DNA of 64,000 bases from an uncultured Eubacteriales bacterium (GTDB lineage: Bacteria; Bacillota; Clostridia; Oscillospirales; Acutalibacteraceae). The notes beneath the pieces are model-generated. The model was not told where the DNA came from and did no database searches. It saw only the letters and a list, made by a program, of their open reading frames with translations. This document shows, piece after piece, positions 26,397 through 36,381 of this stretch. The stretch lies in assembly GCA_910577755.1 (NCBI GenBank), contig CAJTNL010000004.1, forward strand, positions 1 to 64,000, given 5' to 3'. The stretch's first letter is position 1, and each line of letters starts with the position of its first letter. The position numbers and the translations under genes were made by a program.

Positions 26397-26794
26397 GGTT
26401 ATAACTCCTTTTATATCTGAATATCTTATAAGCATTATTCAAATTATTCATTTTAGTATACCAATAATTTGGTTAAACCGCAATATAAAAGAATTTATGA
26501 TTAAATTATAAAAAATTTAATATAAACCCTTTACAATTTCCAAAATTATCTATATAATATAAAATAACAAATATATGAATTATGAAATTTTAAGTGTATA
26601 TTCCATATTTATACATCTGTTGCGATTGTTTTTATTAAGTATTCAGAATATTTGTTAAATACCAAGAGCATAAAATCTTTTTAAATATGCTCAATAAATA
26701 TATGGAAAATCGTCACATAGTTATCACAAACAGGAGTCATAATAAAATCATAATAGCCATTCTGGACTACGAATTATAGAAAGGACAAATAACT
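26397..26794. other. Divergent promoter region between malic enzyme and HtrA genes
   Basis: No gene. It holds a consensus-like plus-strand promoter at 26530-26558, leaving an htrA leader of about 230 bases that is AT-rich with no clear strong hairpin. Confidence 0.6.
26530..26558 (+). promoter_or_regulatory. SigmaA-type promoter for the HtrA gene
   Basis: TTTACA (26530-26535) and TATAAT (26553-26558) with a 17-base spacer, nearly consensus. Confidence 0.7.
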
Positions 26795-28153
26795 ATGCGT
26801 AACGATTATCCATATCAACCACAGAACCAAAATGAACAAAACATTTCAGAGGCACAATGGCAAGCTCCGGAACAGAACAACTATACCGAACAATATGTAC
26901 AGTGGGACGGCAGTCATTATCATGGCGTTTACCCTCAAAGCGATATATCCAGCGGCATAGATTTGGACGGAGGCTATCCCCCCCCTAAGCAACAGATGCC
27001 TAAACGGCATGTTAAAACATGGGTCAAAATTGTCAGCTGTGTAGCGGCTTGTTTTGTTGTTTCAGCAACATCTATTGGCGGATTTATCGGGTTGGTAAAC
27101 ATCGGTGCAATTCCATTTTCATCCACTGCCTCTAATAATGCAAGCGCTGCTTTTCCTATTACAAAAATAGAAAACAGCGATACTGCACCAACCTCTACTA
27201 TTACAGGAAAGCTTACCACTGAAGAGGTTGCGCAAAAAGTGATTCCTTCAGTTGTATGTATACAAGCTTACAGTAATACAAACAACTATCAGGGGCTTTA
27301 TCAAGGAGACAGTAACTTTTCTAAATCCGGTGAAGGTTCTGGTATTATTGCTTCATCCGATGGTTATATTATTACAAATGCACACGTGATTGAAGGTTCT
27401 ACCTCACAAAAAGCAGTTTTATCTGACGGAACAACATACGAGGCCACTGTAATCGGTACCGATACTGCTACCGACCTTGCGCTAATTAAAATTGAAGCAA
27501 CTGACCTGCAATCCGCAGAATTTGGTTCTTCTGATGATATGCAGGTGGGTGAACAGGTTATTGCAATCGGTAACCCGGGCGGTATCCAGTTTAACTCGTC
27601 TGTTACAGTCGGCTATGTTTCCGCATTAAATCGTTCTATTACTTATAATGGATATGATATGACATGTATTCAAACAGATGCAGCTATCAACCCAGGTAAC
27701 TCTGGTGGTGCACTAGTTAATATGTACGGGCAGGTAATTGGTATAAATTCAGCTAAAATTACCGCAACCGGTTTTGAAGGCTTAGGTTTTGCTATTCCGA
27801 TTAACTCTGCACAACCAATTATTAACAATTTAAAACAATACGGCTATGTAAAAGATCGTGCTATGCTTGGTATATCCGGTCAATATATTGATTCGATGAC
27901 AGCACGTTTTTACGGTTTGACACAAGGCTACAGCGTTGTAAAATTAAACGCCAATGTTTCTGAGGCCGGTATTCAAAAAAGCGATATTATCACTTCAATT
28001 GATGGTACAAAAGTTGAATCAGAAACAGCAATACAAAATGTAATTAACCGTAAAAAACCCGGTGACACAGTATCACTGGAGATATACCGCCCTGCATCAA
28101 ACGAAACATTTACAGCCACGGTGACTCTAACAGAGTACACTCCTATTAATTAG
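26795..28153 (+). CDS. HtrA/DegP-like serine protease with PDZ domain
   Basis: A 452-residue membrane-anchored quality-control protease. Residues 1-72 are a cytoplasmic Gln/Asn/Tyr-rich segment, followed by one membrane helix (about 75-103). The trypsin-like domain shows the triad H197 (ITNAHVIEG), D227 (ATDLALIKIE) and S303 (GNSGGALVN). A C-terminal PDZ domain (about 350-445) has VSEAGIQKSDIITSIDG. This is the Firmicutes HtrA layout: outside the membrane, degrading misfolded exported proteins. It is a single gene with a sigmaA promoter at 26530 and a palindromic terminator at 28188. Confidence 0.95.
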   Translation: MRNDYPYQPQNQNEQNISEAQWQAPEQNNYTEQYVQWDGSHYHGVYPQSDISSGIDLDGGYPPPKQQMPKRHVKTWVKIVSCVAACFVVSATSIGGFIGLVNIGAIPFSSTASNNASAAFPITKIENSDTAPTSTITGKLTTEEVAQKVIPSVVCIQAYSNTNNYQGLYQGDSNFSKSGEGSGIIASSDGYIITNAHVIEGSTSQKAVLSDGTTYEATVIGTDTATDLALIKIEATDLQSAEFGSSDDMQVGEQVIAIGNPGGIQFNSSVTVGYVSALNRSITYNGYDMTCIQTDAAINPGNSGGALVNMYGQVIGINSAKITATGFEGLGFAIPINSAQPIINNLKQYGYVKDRAMLGISGQYIDSMTARFYGLTQGYSVVKLNANVSEAGIQKSDIITSIDGTKVESETAIQNVINRKKPGDTVSLEIYRPASNETFTATVTLTEYTPIN

Positions 28154-28187
28154 CTTACGACAAACTTTTTCATATATCTTCTTTCCC

Positions 28188-28215
28188 GAATAGAGCAGTT
28201 TAAACTGCTCTATTC
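28188..28215 (+). terminator. Palindromic terminator after the HtrA gene
   Basis: A perfect 28-base palindrome (14+14, centre GCAGTTTAAACTGC) followed by ACTTTTTATT. Confidence 0.75.
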
Positions 28216-28391
28216 ACTTTTTATTCCATTACTTTATTATCTTTCATTGAAAAATGTATGGAGTATATATTACTTGCATCTGATAAAAGCTCTTAGCAAT
28301 CAGCTGATACAATTCTAAAAACTTTTAAACTTTATAGTATTACGCTAGTAAGCATGTAAAAATTGATAGCAACTAGAATGAATACCCAAAT

Positions 28392-28428
28392 AAAAAAGGA
28401 CGTTCTTTTTTTAAGAACGTCCTTTTTT
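28392..28428. terminator. Bidirectional terminator, mainly for the sortase operon
   Basis: AAAAAAGGACGTTCTT and its exact complement around a 5-T loop, 18 bases beyond the stop of the sortase gene. Confidence 0.85.
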
Positions 28429-28446
28429 CAAATACGCTATGTAGCC

Positions 28447-29442
28447 TTATGAAGCCAGCCAATTGATTCTGTTTTGCTGCAGCGCTTCCTCAAAAGTATC
28501 TGGATGCTGTGGCTTTGTACCACCTTTTACGCTGTACCACCCATCTGGATACAGCACAGTTGGATTCCACGACGCCTTACTCACATCTACCGATGACTCT
28601 TCACCTTCACGCACCTTACGGGCCACAATTACTGTTCTAAAATCATCCAGTTCGTAAGAACAAGTGGAAAGCAGCACAATCTGATCACCCGGAGCTATGT
28701 CTACATCTGTTTGGAATAAGGAACGAATACGAATTTGATAAACAAAATTCATAAAATCGCTGTCATTTGCAAATCCGGTCCTCAAATATTGAAATGGTTC
28801 TCCATGACTGTACAAGGTATTGGTTTTAAATACCGAGAAAATTTTCCATTTGCCTCTCGAGTGCACCGTATCTAGCTCAAAAGTGGGATGCTCCTTATAA
28901 TAATCCAAACCTCCGTACTGCAATAAACTGCCAAACATTCTACCGTCGTTCATGCTATGACCATAAACAATCAGGCTTTGCGAATTGGGGGCAGACAAAT
29001 CAAAGTTATTTCTCGCATCAAAAAACAAACTTCCGTATTTACTGTATTTTTCCTCATAATCCAAATATAAGTAATGCTCTGGGTCGTCCTGAGAAGATTG
29101 CAGAACAGGATAATCTATGATTGTATCGGGAATACGCATCCAGCCTTTTATATCAGGATTAATGCTTTGTAATTCCCGAAATCTTTGCAAATAATCATCA
29201 TTTTCACCATTTTGCAATTCTACATTTTGAGCATGATAAATTTGCTGTACACGGTTGGCATTGCGATCTACTATAGCCGGCTGTATTACCATTTCCCAAA
29301 GTAAAATTCCACCTGTTACTAAAAACGTAATCAAAGCAACGATAAAAATAATTTTACGTATGGTCTCTCCCGCTCTATCACCCTTCCATGGTAATACAGC
29401 AGCAATCCATGGTCGTTTTTGTTTTGCTTGATATTTTGCCAA
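28447..29442 (-). CDS. Class B sortase
   Basis: A 331-residue membrane transpeptidase. One membrane helix (residues 30-55) precedes the sortase domain. The catalytic residues are H162 (VYGHSMNDGRMF), C261 (LLSTCSYELDDFR) and R269. The long helix between the His and Cys blocks is typical of sortase B. It starts at TTG 29442 with GGGGGTG upstream. Class B sortases anchor proteins carrying NPQTN-like motifs or build pili, but neither a substrate with a clear sorting signal nor a pilin is found in this window. The gene lies just after cinA on the same strand, 29 bases apart. Confidence 0.93.
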   Translation of the reverse strand: MAKYQAKQKRPWIAAVLPWKGDRAGETIRKIIFIVALITFLVTGGILLWEMVIQPAIVDRNANRVQQIYHAQNVELQNGENDDYLQRFRELQSINPDIKGWMRIPDTIIDYPVLQSSQDDPEHYLYLDYEEKYSKYGSLFFDARNNFDLSAPNSQSLIVYGHSMNDGRMFGSLLQYGGLDYYKEHPTFELDTVHSRGKWKIFSVFKTNTLYSHGEPFQYLRTGFANDSDFMNFVYQIRIRSLFQTDVDIAPGDQIVLLSTCSYELDDFRTVIVARKVREGEESSVDVSKASWNPTVLYPDGWYSVKGGTKPQHPDTFEEALQQNRINWLAS

Positions 29443-29471
29443 ATCAGCACCCCCTAATTATTTTCTGTCTA

Positions 29472-30725
29472 TCATGCAATAGGATTTAACCCCTGCAAAT
29501 AACGGCGCAGTATATCAAGAGCAGTGGATGATGAAATAGTACGGTAGTATTCACGGCTTCTCTGCACAGTTTTTGCGCCTCCTAATTTTTTAATCCATGT
29601 TTGTGTGCCGTTGGTAAAACCAATATAAACAAGTCCTACCGGCTTTTCGTCAGAGCCACCTGTAGGTCCTGCAATTCCTGTAATACCAATTCCATAGGTA
29701 CTGCCTGCTTTTTTACGAACACCCTCCGCCATAGCTTTTGCCACTTGCTCACTAACCGCTCCGTATTGCCGCAGCATATCATCCGAAACATCAATCAGCA
29801 TGTGCTTAATTCGGTTGGAATACGTACAAACGCCCATTTCAAATACTTTGGAAACACCTGCAATATCTGTCAAACGCTTGGACAGCAAACCGCCCGTGCA
29901 AGATTCTGCTGTTGCCACCGTTTCACCCCTTGCCGACAGCAAGTGAAAGACAGCCTGTTCCAAAGTATCTACATTTACACCATACACTACATCGCCCAAA
30001 ATTGCAACTATCTCTTTTGTCACCGGCTCGCATATTGCTGCAGCCTGCTGCTTTGTTTTTGCCTTTGCCGTCACACGCACAAACATTTCACCGTCTTTGG
30101 CATACGGTGCAGCCGTAGGGTTTTCGCCCTCTAAATAGGGAGCGATTTGCTGTGCAACAGCTCCTTCTCCTTTACCAAACACATGTATATTGTCAGAGTA
30201 AATCGCCGCCTGCTCTTTCTCCTGCAAAAACGGAACTGCATAACGGTACAGCATTGGCTTAAGTTCCGATGGTGGACCCGGAAACATCATAATCATTTTT
30301 CCCTCGTCCGTAGTCACGACACAGCCGGGCGCTGTACCTGCATCGTTGGGCAGTACTGTGCAGTCTTTGGGCAACAGCGCCTGCTTAAATTGATTTTCAC
30401 TACAAGATCTGCCCGCAAAATACTGTTCAATCCGCTGCCGACTACCTGCATCCTCTACTAAAGGCTTACCCGCTACCGCCGCAATGGTTTCTTTTGTCAA
30501 ATCATCTTTGGTGGGACCCAGTCCGCCAGTGGTAATGACCAAGTCACTGCGCACTAACGCTTGCTGCAACGCCTGCCGCAAACGTTCTTCATTATCACCA
30601 ACTGTGCAGGCATACAACATATTGATTCCCAAATCAGACAAAGCTTGTGCTACAATGGTGGTATCGGTATTAACGGTATGACCCAATAATAATTCTGTAC
30701 CTACTGATATGATTTCTGCATTCAT
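29472..30725 (-). CDS. cinA: CinA, competence/damage-inducible protein A (nicotinamide-nucleotide amidase)
   Basis: A 417-residue two-domain protein. The N-terminal MoaB/MogA-like domain begins AEIISVGTELLLGHTVNTDT and contains TTGGLGPTKDDLTKE and MMFPGPPSELKPM. The C-terminal amidase domain has TAESCTGGLLSKRLTDIAG and GIGITGIAGPTGGSDEKPVG, with the catalytic Ser in the ESCTGG loop. The amidase recycles nicotinamide mononucleotide for NAD synthesis. The start at 30725 is preceded by GAAAGGAAA; the longer frame has no site. Confidence 0.95.
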   Translation of the reverse strand: MNAEIISVGTELLLGHTVNTDTTIVAQALSDLGINMLYACTVGDNEERLRQALQQALVRSDLVITTGGLGPTKDDLTKETIAAVAGKPLVEDAGSRQRIEQYFAGRSCSENQFKQALLPKDCTVLPNDAGTAPGCVVTTDEGKMIMMFPGPPSELKPMLYRYAVPFLQEKEQAAIYSDNIHVFGKGEGAVAQQIAPYLEGENPTAAPYAKDGEMFVRVTAKAKTKQQAAAICEPVTKEIVAILGDVVYGVNVDTLEQAVFHLLSARGETVATAESCTGGLLSKRLTDIAGVSKVFEMGVCTYSNRIKHMLIDVSDDMLRQYGAVSEQVAKAMAEGVRKKAGSTYGIGITGIAGPTGGSDEKPVGLVYIGFTNGTQTWIKKLGGAKTVQRSREYYRTISSSTALDILRRYLQGLNPIA

Positions 30726-30833
30726 AGCATCATTTCCTTTCATAACAGCAATCAAGCTGGTAATCTTGATATATAATTTATATTTCAAATAATATTATAG
30801 GCAAAATACCGGCAATCCAAACAGTGTTTTATA

Positions 30834-32018
30834 TCACTGACCGCTGTGATACCCGATTTTAATATAACGGGCGGCATCTGTACATTCTTGCACCAATTCA
30901 TCTATATTCAATTCAGATTCTTCTTTTTCCACAAACACAGGAATCGGTTTTGTTTTTGGATGTTTGGGTGTAAATATGGTACAGCAATCTTCATATGGTT
31001 CAATCGAAATATCAAAGGTTCCAATACGATGCGCTATCGCAATAATCTCTGTTTTGTCCATGCCAATTAGCGGACGGAACACCGGCATCGTTGCCGCAAT
31101 GTCCGTACAGCCAATTGCCTGCATGGTTTGACTGGCTACCTGCCCTAAACTTTCTCCCGTTATCAAAGCGCTGCATCCTTCCTTTTGTGCAATGCGTTCT
31201 GCGGCTCTCATCATAAAGCGGCGCATGATAATCGTAAATAAATCCTCCGAACATTTTGCCCGAATCTGCTCTTGTATTTTTGTAAACGGTACCGTATACA
31301 TTTTCATTCTACCGCTATACGCACTAACCTGCCTAAGCAAACGGACTACTTTATCCTCAGCCCTTGCACTGGTGTAGGGAGGGCTGGCAAAGTGAATAGC
31401 AGTCAATTCCACACCGCGCTTTGCCATCATCCATGACGCTACCGGACTATCGATCCCACCGCTGATCAATACTGCCGCTTTACCGCCGGTACCAACCGGC
31501 ATACCGCCGGCCCCTTGCAATGCACGACCGTGAATATAAGCGGCATAGTCACGTATTTCAACATACACAATACTGTCTGGATGATGAACGTCTACCGTTA
31601 AATGAGGAAACTGCTCTAACAAATACTCTCCAACCTGTTGGCAAATTTGCGGAGAATTAAGCAGAAACTTTTTATCGGAACGCTTTGCCTCAACTTTAAA
31701 AGTATGCGCTTCTTCCAGCTCCTGCGCTAAATATTCGGCCGTTTGCCTCTTGATGACATCCATATCTTTATCAGCTACACAGGCGCGGGAAAGCGCCGCA
31801 ATACCAAATATTTTAGAAACTCTATCCGTTGCTTCCTCCAAGTCTGCACCGGCATCGTCAGGTGTAATCATAATGGCAGACTGTGCAAGTCTAACATCAA
31901 AATTACCTAAATCGGACAACGTATACGAAATACGTCTTAGTAATATACTTTCAAAAATTTTGCGGTTCAATCCTTTGAGTACCATTTCACCCAATTTAAT
32001 CAATAAAATTTCTTTCAT
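30834..32018 (-). CDS. thiI: tRNA 4-thiouridine synthase ThiI
   Basis: A 394-residue enzyme that adenylates and thiolates tRNA U8, without the rhodanese domain of the E. coli protein. It begins ILLIKLGEMVLKGLNRKIFE (ferredoxin-like NFLD), followed by a THUMP domain (about 60-165) and the PP-loop ISGGIDSPVASWMMAKRG near residue 185. A C-terminal ATPase core contains EDCCTIFTPKHPKTKP. The cysteine desulfurase gene lies 13 bases upstream on the same strand; together they form the standard sulfur-transfer pair. Confidence 0.96.
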   Translation of the reverse strand: MKEILLIKLGEMVLKGLNRKIFESILLRRISYTLSDLGNFDVRLAQSAIMITPDDAGADLEEATDRVSKIFGIAALSRACVADKDMDVIKRQTAEYLAQELEEAHTFKVEAKRSDKKFLLNSPQICQQVGEYLLEQFPHLTVDVHHPDSIVYVEIRDYAAYIHGRALQGAGGMPVGTGGKAAVLISGGIDSPVASWMMAKRGVELTAIHFASPPYTSARAEDKVVRLLRQVSAYSGRMKMYTVPFTKIQEQIRAKCSEDLFTIIMRRFMMRAAERIAQKEGCSALITGESLGQVASQTMQAIGCTDIAATMPVFRPLIGMDKTEIIAIAHRIGTFDISIEPYEDCCTIFTPKHPKTKPIPVFVEKEESELNIDELVQECTDAARYIKIGYHSGQ

Positions 32019-32031
32019 TTATTACGCTCTC

Positions 32032-33171
32032 CTATAGTTTACCTGTTGCAATACAAGCAAGACCTTCTTTTACTGCCTGAACCAAACAGTCAATATCCTG
32101 CTGAGTTGTTTCTTGTGAAAAGCTGATACGAATCGCGGTCTGTATTCTGGTGCGCTCCAATCCCATAGCTGTAAGAACATGGCTTTGCTTCCCTTTTGTG
32201 CAGGCCGAACCACTAGAAACATAAATACCCTTTTGCGCTAAAAAATGCAGCATCGTCTCAGAACGAACGGAACAGGTAGAAAAATTCAGCACATAAGGCA
32301 ATCCATTTTCCGGAGAATTTATTACCACTCCCGGAAGCGCTTGTAACTGTTTTTTACAATGCTCATACAACATTTGTATACGCTTTGATTCATCGTAAAC
32401 GGTAGACAACTGTAACACCGCCTCTGCCAACCCTCCAATCAGCGGAACCGCCTCCGTACCAGGTCTCATCCCTTTTTCTTGGCCTCCACCAAACATGCGG
32501 GGCTGCATACGCACATTACGTGCAATATATAAAGCGCCTACGCCTTTTGGCGCATAAATTTTATGTCCGCTAACCGTCAGCAAATGAATTCCTTGCCTTC
32601 TAGGTCGTACCTCTATTTTTCCAAAGGCTTGTACTGCGTCTACGTGGAGTAATGCCGGTGCATTTTTTTCTTTAATTACCTTCGCTGCCGTTTCAACCGG
32701 CAAAATACTGCCTACCTCATTGTTTACAAGCATGATACTGACTAAAATGGTAGTTTCATCAACTACCCTCTGCACTTGCTCCGGTACAATATTGCCGTTT
32801 GCATCAGGCTGCAAATACACCACTTCAAAACCATCATGCTCCAGCTGTTTCATACAGTTGAGAACAGAAGGATGTTCAATTGCGGTAGTTACAATTTTAT
32901 TTCCCCACCGTTTTTTTGCCGCTACAGCACCGAAAATTGCTAAATTATTGGCTTCTGTTCCACCCGAAGTAAAAGTAATTTCTTTATTATCCACTCCCAG
33001 TTTTTCAGCAACAATAGTACGTGCTTTTGTAAGCTCCTGTTCGGCTTCAAAACCCATGGTATGCAAAGAAGACGGATTACCGTATGTCATCGTCATCAGT
33101 TCCATAACCTTGCGGGCAGCCGCCATACACACCTTTGTGGTAGCGCTGTTATCCAGATAAATTTCAGCCAA
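32032..33171 (-). CDS. Cysteine desulfurase (NifS/IscS-like)
   Basis: A 379-residue PLP enzyme releasing sulfur from cysteine as a persulfide. Conserved blocks: IYLDNSATTKV, FTSGGTEANNLAIFG, the PLP lysine in TVSGHKIYAPKGVGALY, and the sulfur-accepting cysteine in YVSSGSACTKGKQSH. The start is probably TTG 33171, eight bases after AGGAG; a TTG at 33177 is too close. It is coupled to thiI downstream, so it most likely supplies sulfur for tRNA thiolation. Confidence 0.95.
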   Translation of the reverse strand: MAEIYLDNSATTKVCMAAARKVMELMTMTYGNPSSLHTMGFEAEQELTKARTIVAEKLGVDNKEITFTSGGTEANNLAIFGAVAAKKRWGNKIVTTAIEHPSVLNCMKQLEHDGFEVVYLQPDANGNIVPEQVQRVVDETTILVSIMLVNNEVGSILPVETAAKVIKEKNAPALLHVDAVQAFGKIEVRPRRQGIHLLTVSGHKIYAPKGVGALYIARNVRMQPRMFGGGQEKGMRPGTEAVPLIGGLAEAVLQLSTVYDESKRIQMLYEHCKKQLQALPGVVINSPENGLPYVLNFSTCSVRSETMLHFLAQKGIYVSSGSACTKGKQSHVLTAMGLERTRIQTAIRISFSQETTQQDIDCLVQAVKEGLACIATGKL

Positions 33172-33324
33172 AATCAATTCTCCTTTTGTTAATATTGATT
33201 ATTATACAATACTTGCACACATTCGTGAATAATCTTATATAGCAAATCCTGATTTGCGTTGAAATATTTAAATGAAAACCAGCTGCTATGTAACCTGTTT
33301 TTTCTTTGTTTTAATCTGCTTACA

Positions 33325-34458
33325 TTAATTTTTCTCTTCAATTTTCAGTAACTGTTTCATAAGCGCAACAATTTTTTCACACCCGTCTGAGCGATCAAAA
33401 TTTCTGCAAGCCTGCACCATAGACGCTAACTGTTGTTTGTCCTCCAAAATTTCTTTGAGCGCCTCTGCACAACTTTCTTTCCTGCGGACACGTTTTGCCA
33501 TACCATGCCGCTCTAAAAAGTCGGCATTATCCTCCTCTTGGCCGGGAATCGAATCAAACACCAGCATGGGCAAATTACTTGCCAATGCTTCCGTAACCGT
33601 AAGACCTCCCGGTTTTGTAATAAGCAAATCGCTTGCCTGCATATATTGTTCTACCTTTTGTGTAAACAATATCAGCTTTGTCTGTTTCGGACTCAGCATA
33701 ACTGTTGTTTTTAGAAGCTGATACAGCCGCTGATTTTTTCCGGTTATAACGATCATTTGAAAATCCAGCGGAATGCGCACAATTTCCCTGTAAATTTGCA
33801 TAATATTTTTCACACCAAAGCTGCCTGCCATTAACAGTACGGTGGTTTTATTAGGCATCAAACCTATTTCTTTACGCACAACCAGCTTGGACCGATGGTT
33901 AAAAAAATCTTGTAATACCGGAATGCCAAAGGAATGAATTTTTTCAGGTTCTACTCCTAAATTTTGTACCATAGGATTTACCATATCTTCATTGGCAACA
34001 ATATAACCGTCTGCATATTTTGCAATCCATGTTTTATGAGGTGCGTAGTCTGTCATAATGACCAACTGTTTTGCAGTTACTAATCCGTTTCCTTTCAGAT
34101 AAGAAATCATTTCAGTTACAAACGGATGAGTGGTAACTATGATATCGGGATCAAATCTACGAATAAGCGGAAGCAGCCGCTTACCCAGTGCATAATTGAT
34201 TTTCGGTACCAATTTAGAAAGAGGACTGTTATCGTTGGTTCTGTGATACATACGACCAAACAACGCCGGCATTTTCGTTGCAACAAAATGATAACCTCCA
34301 CATACAAATTTATCATACAGGTAGTGAATCTCTTGAAAGGCATCAACCACTTTTACCTGCATATTCGTAACATGGTGAGTCAGATAGTGCTCCAACGCTT
34401 GTGCGGTTCTTAAATGACCTCCGCCGGTTGCTGCGGAAAAAATTAACACGTTCAACAT
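33325..34458 (-). CDS. Diacylglycerol glucosyltransferase-like enzyme (MGDG synthase family, GT28)
   Basis: A 377-residue GT-B glycosyltransferase. The N-terminal MGDG-synthase domain has VLIFSAATGGGHLRTAQALE and later DIIVTTHPFVTEMISYL. The donor domain contains LLITKPGGLTVTEALASNLP and a Gln/Glu-rich PGQEEDNADFL segment, matching UgtP/YpfP and MurG-like enzymes. It should add glucose or galactose to diacylglycerol at the membrane, making glycolipid anchors. GGGAGGGG lies just before the ATG. No operon partner is adjacent. Confidence 0.88.
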   Translation of the reverse strand: MLNVLIFSAATGGGHLRTAQALEHYLTHHVTNMQVKVVDAFQEIHYLYDKFVCGGYHFVATKMPALFGRMYHRTNDNSPLSKLVPKINYALGKRLLPLIRRFDPDIIVTTHPFVTEMISYLKGNGLVTAKQLVIMTDYAPHKTWIAKYADGYIVANEDMVNPMVQNLGVEPEKIHSFGIPVLQDFFNHRSKLVVRKEIGLMPNKTTVLLMAGSFGVKNIMQIYREIVRIPLDFQMIVITGKNQRLYQLLKTTVMLSPKQTKLILFTQKVEQYMQASDLLITKPGGLTVTEALASNLPMLVFDSIPGQEEDNADFLERHGMAKRVRRKESCAEALKEILEDKQQLASMVQACRNFDRSDGCEKIVALMKQLLKIEEKN

Positions 34459-34683
34459 AAATCCCCTCCCATTTGATCTTTTTGTATTTTTATTATAGCA
34501 TAAACAAAATTGCAGAGCAATTTTTAGCTGATTACCACTTGCAACATTACATTAACCAAAAGCTTTCTATTCATTCAAATACGAGGCTTATACTATATTG
34601 CCATAATATTCATACAAGCAAATAATAAACAAAACAGCACAGTTAGAGGGTTTACACAATTTAAACCGTAATAAAACTGTAAC

Positions 34684-34712
34684 TTTACTTTTCCATATAA
34701 AAGTTATATGAT
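34684..34712 (+). promoter_or_regulatory. SigmaA-type promoter for the VanW-family gene
   Basis: TTTACT, 17-base spacer, TATGAT, ending 40 bases upstream of the start. Confidence 0.6.
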
Positions 34713-34752
34713 TACCTTAACATAAACAAGATTTTCGGTCAGGAGGATAACC

Positions 34753-36381
34753 ATGTCTGAATATCAAATAAACCATAAAAAACGAAATACAATTATAGGA
34801 TGCTGCATTGCCGGAGTAGCCGTTCTGGCAATCGCAGTCATCTCTCTGATATTTGTTTACGGTCCATTTGGCATTGGCAACCATAAAATTGCCGCCTCAT
34901 ATACAGATAATGAACGTTTTTCACAAGGTATATCTATCGAAGGAATTGATATTGCTGGTATGACGAAAGACGAAGCGCTAAATACGTTGGAGCAAGCAAT
35001 ATTATATCCTGAAGGCTTTAACATTCAACTGATATTAGACGATGAAACCGTAACTGTAACCGGCAAAGAATTACCTTTTGATTTGCACTTACTGGATGCA
35101 ATTCACGAAGCATACGAATATAATTGGTATTGCACAAAACAGGAGCACTCCTCAAGGGTTTCACAATTGCTTGCAGAACCGAAAGATTTTTCTCTCAAAC
35201 CAACTTTGATACCAGATCAACTGGAAACCGCATTAACTGAACTGACCGCTCCCTTTCATAAGGAAGCGCAGGAACCAACTATAACCGGTTATCACGACGG
35301 CAATTTTGCTGTATCTGACCCTGTAAGCGGTCGCACAGCGAATGTTCCCGCTTTAGCTTCAGAACTTACGACCCTTTTAGCTACCGAAAAAACCGGCGTT
35401 ATTATAGTACCGATTACAGAGATTCCATGCAAACAAACTGTTGATGATATAAAAGCCAATATACATAAGCTGGGTTCTTTCAGCACGGTTTCTACCAATA
35501 CAGCCAACGGTAATCATAATATGAAGCTTGCCGCCAATGCTACAAACGGTACAATATTACAGCCAGGCGAGCAATTTTCATTTAACAACACTACTGGCGA
35601 TACCACAAACAGTTCCAACGGATATTTACCCGCAGGCGCTATTTCTGGAGGAGAATTAGTACAAGAGTATGGAGGCGGCATTTGTCAGGTTTCCACTACT
35701 ATTTACGGCGCTGCACTTCGCTCTAACATGACCATAGTAAGCCGTGGTAATCATACATTCCCCTCCTCTTATGTTCCAATTGGGTTAGACGCTGCCGTTT
35801 CTTACGGTACGCTTGACTTTGTAATCCGCAATGATACCGAATATCCGGTTTACATTGCAGCAGGCATGGACGGCACAACTGTATGGGTAACTTTTTACGG
35901 CTATCAATCTCCCGATTACGACACCATAGAAGTCAATGGGTGGATTACAGAAAACATCAGTAAACCGCAGGCACAGTACAACACCAACAATAGCCTTGCA
36001 CCTAATCCTAATCCCTTAAGCGCTGCAAAATTACAAAAAAGCGGCAACGTAGGCTACAGAGCCAATGCTAGCCGCACCTATTATAAAAACGGTACAGCAG
36101 TTAAAACAGAACCCATTAACTCCAGCTACTATCCGGCATTTGCAGATGTTTACGTTATTCCGCCAAAAGGAGAGCAAATACCAACGCCGGAGCCAACACC
36201 ACAACCAACACCACAACCAACACCGGAGCCAACACCACAACCAACACCGGAACCAACACCGGAACCAACACCGGAACCAACACCGGAACCAACACCGGAA
36301 CCGGAACCTAACCCCGATACGAATATAGACTCCGCACCATCAACATCTGCAGAAACAGCCAACTCCCCTACTGCACCGTAA
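34753..36381 (+). CDS. VanW-family surface protein with PG-binding-like domain and Pro-Thr repeat tail
   Basis: A 542-residue protein with one N-terminal membrane helix (about 15-40), then a YoaR-like PG-binding_4 region (GIDIAGMTKDEALNTLEQ), and the VanW core (about 265-400): PGEQFSFNNTTGDTT, GGICQVSTTIYGAALRSNM and VSYGTLDFVIRNDTEYPVYI. A short G5-like segment follows. The last 70 residues are PT(E/Q)P repeats encoded by a 12-base tandem repeat at 36181-36306. VanW proteins were named from vancomycin-resistance clusters; they are envelope proteins of unsettled function. The proline-rich tail probably spans the cell wall. Confidence 0.88.
   Translation: MSEYQINHKKRNTIIGCCIAGVAVLAIAVISLIFVYGPFGIGNHKIAASYTDNERFSQGISIEGIDIAGMTKDEALNTLEQAILYPEGFNIQLILDDETVTVTGKELPFDLHLLDAIHEAYEYNWYCTKQEHSSRVSQLLAEPKDFSLKPTLIPDQLETALTELTAPFHKEAQEPTITGYHDGNFAVSDPVSGRTANVPALASELTTLLATEKTGVIIVPITEIPCKQTVDDIKANIHKLGSFSTVSTNTANGNHNMKLAANATNGTILQPGEQFSFNNTTGDTTNSSNGYLPAGAISGGELVQEYGGGICQVSTTIYGAALRSNMTIVSRGNHTFPSSYVPIGLDAAVSYGTLDFVIRNDTEYPVYIAAGMDGTTVWVTFYGYQSPDYDTIEVNGWITENISKPQAQYNTNNSLAPNPNPLSAAKLQKSGNVGYRANASRTYYKNGTAVKTEPINSSYYPAFADVYVIPPKGEQIPTPEPTPQPTPQPTPEPTPQPTPEPTPEPTPEPTPEPTPEPEPNPDTNIDSAPSTSAETANSPTAP
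36181..36306. repeat. 12-base coding repeat (Pro-Thr-Pro-Glu/Gln)
   Basis: About ten units of CCAACACCGGAA or CCAACACCACAA encode PTPE and PTPQ in the VanW-family protein tail. The units are nearly identical at the DNA level, so copy number can change by slippage without frameshift. Confidence 0.9.
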
